Shown here: one piece after another, positions 59,824-64,000 of the stretch
Layout of the letters: each line of letters begins with the position of its first letter
How positions within the stretch are numbered: the stretch's first letter is position 1
Source of the DNA: Umbelopsis ramanniana AG
Taxonomy: Eukaryota; Mucoromycota; Umbelopsidomycetes; Umbelopsidales; Umbelopsidaceae
Direction of reading: 5' to 3'
NCBI RefSeq assembly: GCF_025399195.1
Contig: NW_026252152.1
Location: forward strand, 1 to 64,000
Length of the DNA: 64,000 nt
The notes under the pieces: generated by a model
What the model was told of the DNA's origin: nothing
The model's input: only the letters and a program-made list of their open reading frames with translations
The model's database searches: none
Program-made: the position numbers and the translations under genes

Positions 59824-62275
59824 ATGGAGCAAAATAATGCTCACCAAACGGATACGTCGAACACACCAATCTACAAAATGCCTACTCCGACCGAAGAGGA
59901 TATGCAAATGCGGCTGGTCATGATAGACGACTTGAAGCTCTTCCTTGCTACCGCTCCAACAAACTGGAACCAAGATAGTCCCATCAAACAGTTCCCCTTA
60001 CCAACAGGGGAACATTTGTCTTGCATTCTTTGGGGAAAACTTTTCCATATAACAGGAACGGACATCGTCCGCAGCCTTATGTTTCGCTTCCATGCGTTTG
60101 GTCGCCCAGTCAGTAACCTCAAGAAGTTTGAAGAAGGCATATTCAGTGATCTTAGGAACCTTAAGCCGGGCACTGATGCCTGTTTGGAAGAACCAAAGTC
60201 TGAATTCTTAGATCTTTTGTATAAGAATCGATGCATACGAACGCAGAAGAAGCAAAAAGTGTTTTACTGGTACTCTGTACCGCACGATAGGCTCTTCCTG
60301 GATGCTTTAGAGCGTGACTTGAAGCGAGAAAAAATGGGAATCGAGCCAACCAGTATTGCCGTTGCTCAGCCGGCAAAATCGATTTCTCTCGATACCACTC
60401 AAGAACTTTTTGATGATTTGAGAAAGTCACTCTGCCTATCATCTTCAGATGTTTACAATGATACCTTTTATCCTGGTGGTATGTGCGCAGATCCTTCTAT
60501 GGTTCAGAACAGCCATCCATCTGGTCAACAGGCTGGTACTACCATTCAGACTTGGCCAACGCCTGTCATGCTTGATATGGAAACCAACACAACAGCTCAA
60601 GCCAACGACCCCCACCAAGATTCAATTGCTTGGATGGCGGTCTCCCATTCCGAAGATATCAATTCTAATGAGGCATCCCGAAAGGCAGGTATGATAACCT
60701 CGTCGGCAATTATTTCGGGTTCGGCTTCTTCGCTGGGTGGAGAAAACCAACAATTCTCGCCACCACAGCCGCCTTTGGTCTTGCCACACTCTTCCAAAAC
60801 ACTCCATAGGGCTACTCAATCCGTCACTTCCGTCCTTTCTGCAGATGAATCAATGGATAGCTTTGACGATGAGGGAAGTACTGGCTCAAGAAATACCATG
60901 TCACCACGTACTGACGTACAGCCAGTGATGTTGTCTGTTGCAAGCCAAAATTCCATGATGTTCGATCGATCTTCTGCCATAGATCCTATCGCCAGTGATT
61001 TTAACCGGCTTCAATTGGCGAGCAATTCCAGTTTGGACGCTTCTTCCATATTACCGTCAAGGTCTGTGGATACCAACTCTTTACGAAAATCAGCCACTCT
61101 TTTTGGCATGTTCTCTTTATTTGAGGGTTCGCCAAGTTATAAACAGCGGCGTAGAAGATCTACATCTATTTCCGTACCCTGCCAACAAAATCGGCCACTG
61201 ACAGCCAATGATACCCTCTTTACTCGAGCCTACTCGAGACCTGCATATACCCATAATCGTTCTTGTTCACAGCCAAATTTTGGAATGGTATATAACCACC
61301 AGCAAGACCAAGGACTTTCCGGCCAGCCAATGTCTTTATATGGCCATCCTGGCACCAACGCTGATATGCTTCAGTCCGGCAATGGGGATGATGCTGGCTC
61401 CAACCCGTTAACACGCTCGTATATTTGCCCTATGCCTACTTGTGCGAGACTTTTCAAGAGACTGGAACATCTGAAAAGACATCTAAGAACCCATACCATG
61501 GAGCGTCCTTATGTGTGCTCCATATGTGGCAAACGATTTTCTAGATCGGATAATTTGGCTCAACACAAGAAGACACATGAGAGGCGTCGTGAGAGAGGGC
61601 TGAATACGGCGGGGACAGTGGATAGCAAAAGTGGTGGCGAAGACGAAGTTAGCGGTCATAACAGGCCTGCAAGCTATAGTGATACCTCTTGTTCAGAAGT
61701 CAACGCTGCATCTCCAGAACGGAGCCATTCTGGTAAAAGACGTCGTGGTATATTAGCTCATGACGGACAAACTGGCTGTACATTGGATGCAAAGGCAGAG
61801 CAAATAACAGGAATGGATACAGATGATTACCAAACACTTCGATCAGCCAATTATCCTCTCTATCATGGCAAGCAATTCAAAGCAGGTGAGGCATATTTCC
61901 TGTATTTGAGGGTGTGGGTTGGCTTTATGAAATAATGACTAAATTCCTATACTTTTAGAAAAGTCTAACGACGGTGGATCCTCCAGCTCTGATACTTCAC
62001 CCCCGCTCTCTCAAATAAACTTACGCTCACCAAAACACAAGCGATGTTCATCAAGTGGACAGTACATGACACTATTTTCGGCATACAAACCGGAATTTGG
62101 GTTTTTGCCGAACAACTCTACACTTATGACCAACATCCCATATGCTTTCCCTACGGCCCATTATAGGTCGAAATCTATGGCTTCGTATCCCGTATACGAT
62201 CAATACAATATGAATAATCATGTCAGCCAAACCAACACCTGTGACATGGACGGAACGCCTATGGTACTGATATGA
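59824..62275 (+). CDS. Ste12-like transcription factor with two C2H2 zinc fingers (SteA type)
   Basis: SteA/Ste12 factors act downstream of the mating/filamentation MAP kinase cascade. The start is ATG 59824 (MEQNNAHQT). The STE homeodomain-like DNA-binding region spans residues about 25-190 ([75 protein letters not shown]). The central part is Ser-rich. Two C2H2 fingers follow at about residues 535-590 ([19 protein letters not shown] and [21 protein letters not shown]). One intron (about 61890-61958) separates the last exon, which ends GTPMVLI. Fusion of STE and C2H2 domains is usual outside budding yeasts. Confidence 0.93.
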
Positions 62276-62593
62276 ACGGATAGCGACAATACCAACTCCG
62301 TGCCTCTCCTGCATTTTTTCCCCCACACTTTACGTGTGTTAGTTGTTTCTTCATTTACTACATAATTCATTCCATCGTTTTTGATTCATTAAAGATAATC
62401 CCACCCATTGCATGTTTCTGTTGCATTCGAGAACGCCCTGGTCTGCTTAACTATTTGCTTTTGTTTCATGATGTCAACCATATTAATTTTTGAGGGTAGA
62501 TGTGATCCCTTCTTTGGACATGTGAGTTCCCAAAAAAAAATAAAGAACAAAAAAAATTCGGTGTGACCTGAATTTTTGATTAGCTTTTGCTTG
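62276..62593. other. Intergenic, Ste12-like 3' UTR / amine oxidase promoter
   Basis: These 318 bases separate two same-strand genes. Two A-runs lie at about 62531-62561. No gene is seen. Confidence 0.5.
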
Positions 62594-64000
62594 ATGATAT
62601 ATTGTTTGATAGCAGCCATTCTAATCTTTCTGTCACCAACAGAAGTCCATTCTGCAGTTAGATATAGCAAAGTCATCATCCTTGGAGCAGGTGCTTCTGG
62701 TATAGCCGCAGCAAGGCAATTACAGTCCAACAATATCAATGACTTTGTGATAATCGACGCTTTACCTTTTGTAGGAGGTAGACTTTTAAAAAGTGTTGTC
62801 AAAAGTATCGGCTGGTGCAGTGCATCTAACCAAGCTTTAAACCATTGCAGGCAGAGTCCAAAATGCGACGTTTGGCGGTGCTCAAGTTGAATTAGGCGCA
62901 AACTGGATATATGGCCACGGCGATAACCCTATTCATAGGTTAGCGGTCAAGCATGGGCTGCAGACTGTGCCATCTGACAAGAGTAACGTGACATACTTCG
63001 ATCATACTGGCCAGTGTATGGCGGAGAAAGAAGAGAAAGAATTCAACAAGGCACTCAAAGATATCGGCAACCTAGCTAAACTACGCATGCAACGAGGGCT
63101 TGTGGACCTTAGTGCAAGGACTGCTCTACAATTAGAGGGCTGGCACGCCAACAGCTCAATACGAGCTGCGATTGAATATTTTGGTTTTGATTGGGAACTG
63201 GCTGAACCTCCCGAAGTGACATCTTTGGACTATGCAGCTGCTGCTAATGGTGGTTCCGTGATCAAAGACCAGCCTGACGTAACTCCTGGAGACGACTTTG
63301 TTATTGACGAACGTGGGTTTCAGTACATATTGCGCGCAGAATGCGATGCCTTATTAGGCCAAGACACTTCACGCTTGGTCTTATCAACAAAGATAACGGA
63401 TGTTCATTACGGACAGGATAATGTAACGGTATTTGCCAGTAACGGAGACATCTTTGTAGCTGACGTGGCAATTTGTACCTTTCCCCTGGCCGTTTTACAA
63501 TCTGGCCATGTCAAATTTCACCCAGGTTTCCCTTCTTGGAAACGTGAGGCACTATTCAATTTTCATGCTACAACCTACACAAAAATCTGGATGCGATTCT
63601 CAAAGCGGTTTTGGCCATTGGATACACAATTCTTTGTATATGCAGATGATGTCAGCCGCGGACACTATCCAGTTTGGCAGACCATGCCGCACTTAGATGA
63701 GCCAGTATTAATGGCGACCGTTGTATACCATGAAAGTCAACGTGTGGAGCAGATGAGCACCAAGTCATTACAAAAGGAAGTCACTCAAGTATTGAAGAGA
63801 ATGTTTGGACCAAAAGCGACCGCTCCAGTGGAAATATTAGTTCCTGTGTGGAAAAACAACCCGCTATTCGGAAGCTCCTATTCGAACTGGGGCTTGGGAA
63901 TGAGTGAAGCGCACCACCGAAACCTTCGTAGACGATTAGGTCGATTATGGTTCGCAGGCGAAGCAATGTCTCGCCAGTACTTTGGATTTCTACACGGCGC
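62594..64000 (+). CDS. Secreted flavin-containing amine oxidase (polyamine oxidase-like), 3' end outside window
   Basis: This FAD enzyme oxidises amines, probably polyamines, and produces hydrogen peroxide. The ATG at 62594 starts MIYCLIAAILIFLSP, a signal peptide ending near VHS. The FAD-binding Rossmann motif follows at once (VIILGAGASGIAAARQL), then FVGGRLLK. An intron (about 62800-62851) joins it to SRVQNATFGGAQVELGANWI. The remainder is one open exon to the window edge. It includes DERGFQYILRAE, VAICTFPLAVLQSG, IWMRFSKRFWPLD, SNWGLGMS, and the C-terminal FAD motif LWFAGEAMSRQYFGFLHGA where the window stops. Only a short C-terminal piece is likely missing. Several N-x-S/T sites fit secretion. 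Confidence 0.9.

Overview
This window is nuclear DNA from a fungus. The evidence is short (about 50-80 nt) GT-AG introns in nearly every gene, fungal-type proteins (sterol C24-methyltransferase, Ste12-like factor with C2H2 fingers, septin, Tom5, Kre9/KNH-like Ig domains) and an L1-like non-LTR retrotransposon. Dense short introns, a PAK with PH and CRIB domains and the L1-like element suggest an early-diverging lineage, most likely Mucoromycota. That placement is inference, not proof. I recognise no tRNA, rRNA or CRISPR array.

Layout. 1-5.1 kb: a nearly full-length L1-like LINE (about 96-5089), inserted directly after the poly(A) end of another element and followed to about 5.76 kb by three more A-tailed segments in the same orientation. 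ORF2 is broken by frameshifts at two A-runs. 6.2-13.3 kb: lipid-droplet-type hydrolase (-), AGFG-like ArfGAP (+), TFIIA large subunit (-) and an unrecognised basic, Ser-rich protein (-). 15.2-23.4 kb: septin (+), PP2A activator PTPA (-), Rab6/Ypt6 GTPase (+), SurE-type phosphatase (+) and a 48-residue Tom5-like protein in three exons (-). 23.6-30 kb: GH79 glycoside hydrolase with signal peptide and hydrophobic C-tail (+), then PIAS/Siz SUMO ligase and aminopeptidase P in tandem (-). 30.3-40.2 kb: Sds3-like Rpd3L subunit with two GC-AG introns (+), PP6/Sit4-type phosphatase (-), carnitine acyltransferase (-) and ERG6 (-). 41.3-54 kb: EMC1 (+), Cla4-like PAK (+), PDX1/SNZ vitamin B6 lyase (-) and AVL9 (+). 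54.4-64 kb: secreted six-domain KNH-like protein built from a 433-bp exon-intron repeat (+), F-box protein (-), Ste12-like factor (+) and a secreted flavin amine/polyamine oxidase that runs off the window end (+).

Most genes are single-copy housekeeping functions: vesicle traffic (ArfGAP, Rab6, AVL9), PP2A-family signalling (PTPA, PP6), chromatin and transcription (TFIIA, Sds3, Ste12-like), ER and sterol biology (EMC1, ERG6), and morphogenesis (septin, PAK). No operon-like or defence-type cluster is visible. The most unusual structures are the retrotransposon with its serial A-tails, the 433-bp repeat gene, and the paired GC-AG introns. Exon joins come from reading frame, splice consensus and family alignment by eye. 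Where I give exon coordinates I checked that the phases join; where I do not, only the outer limits are proposed.
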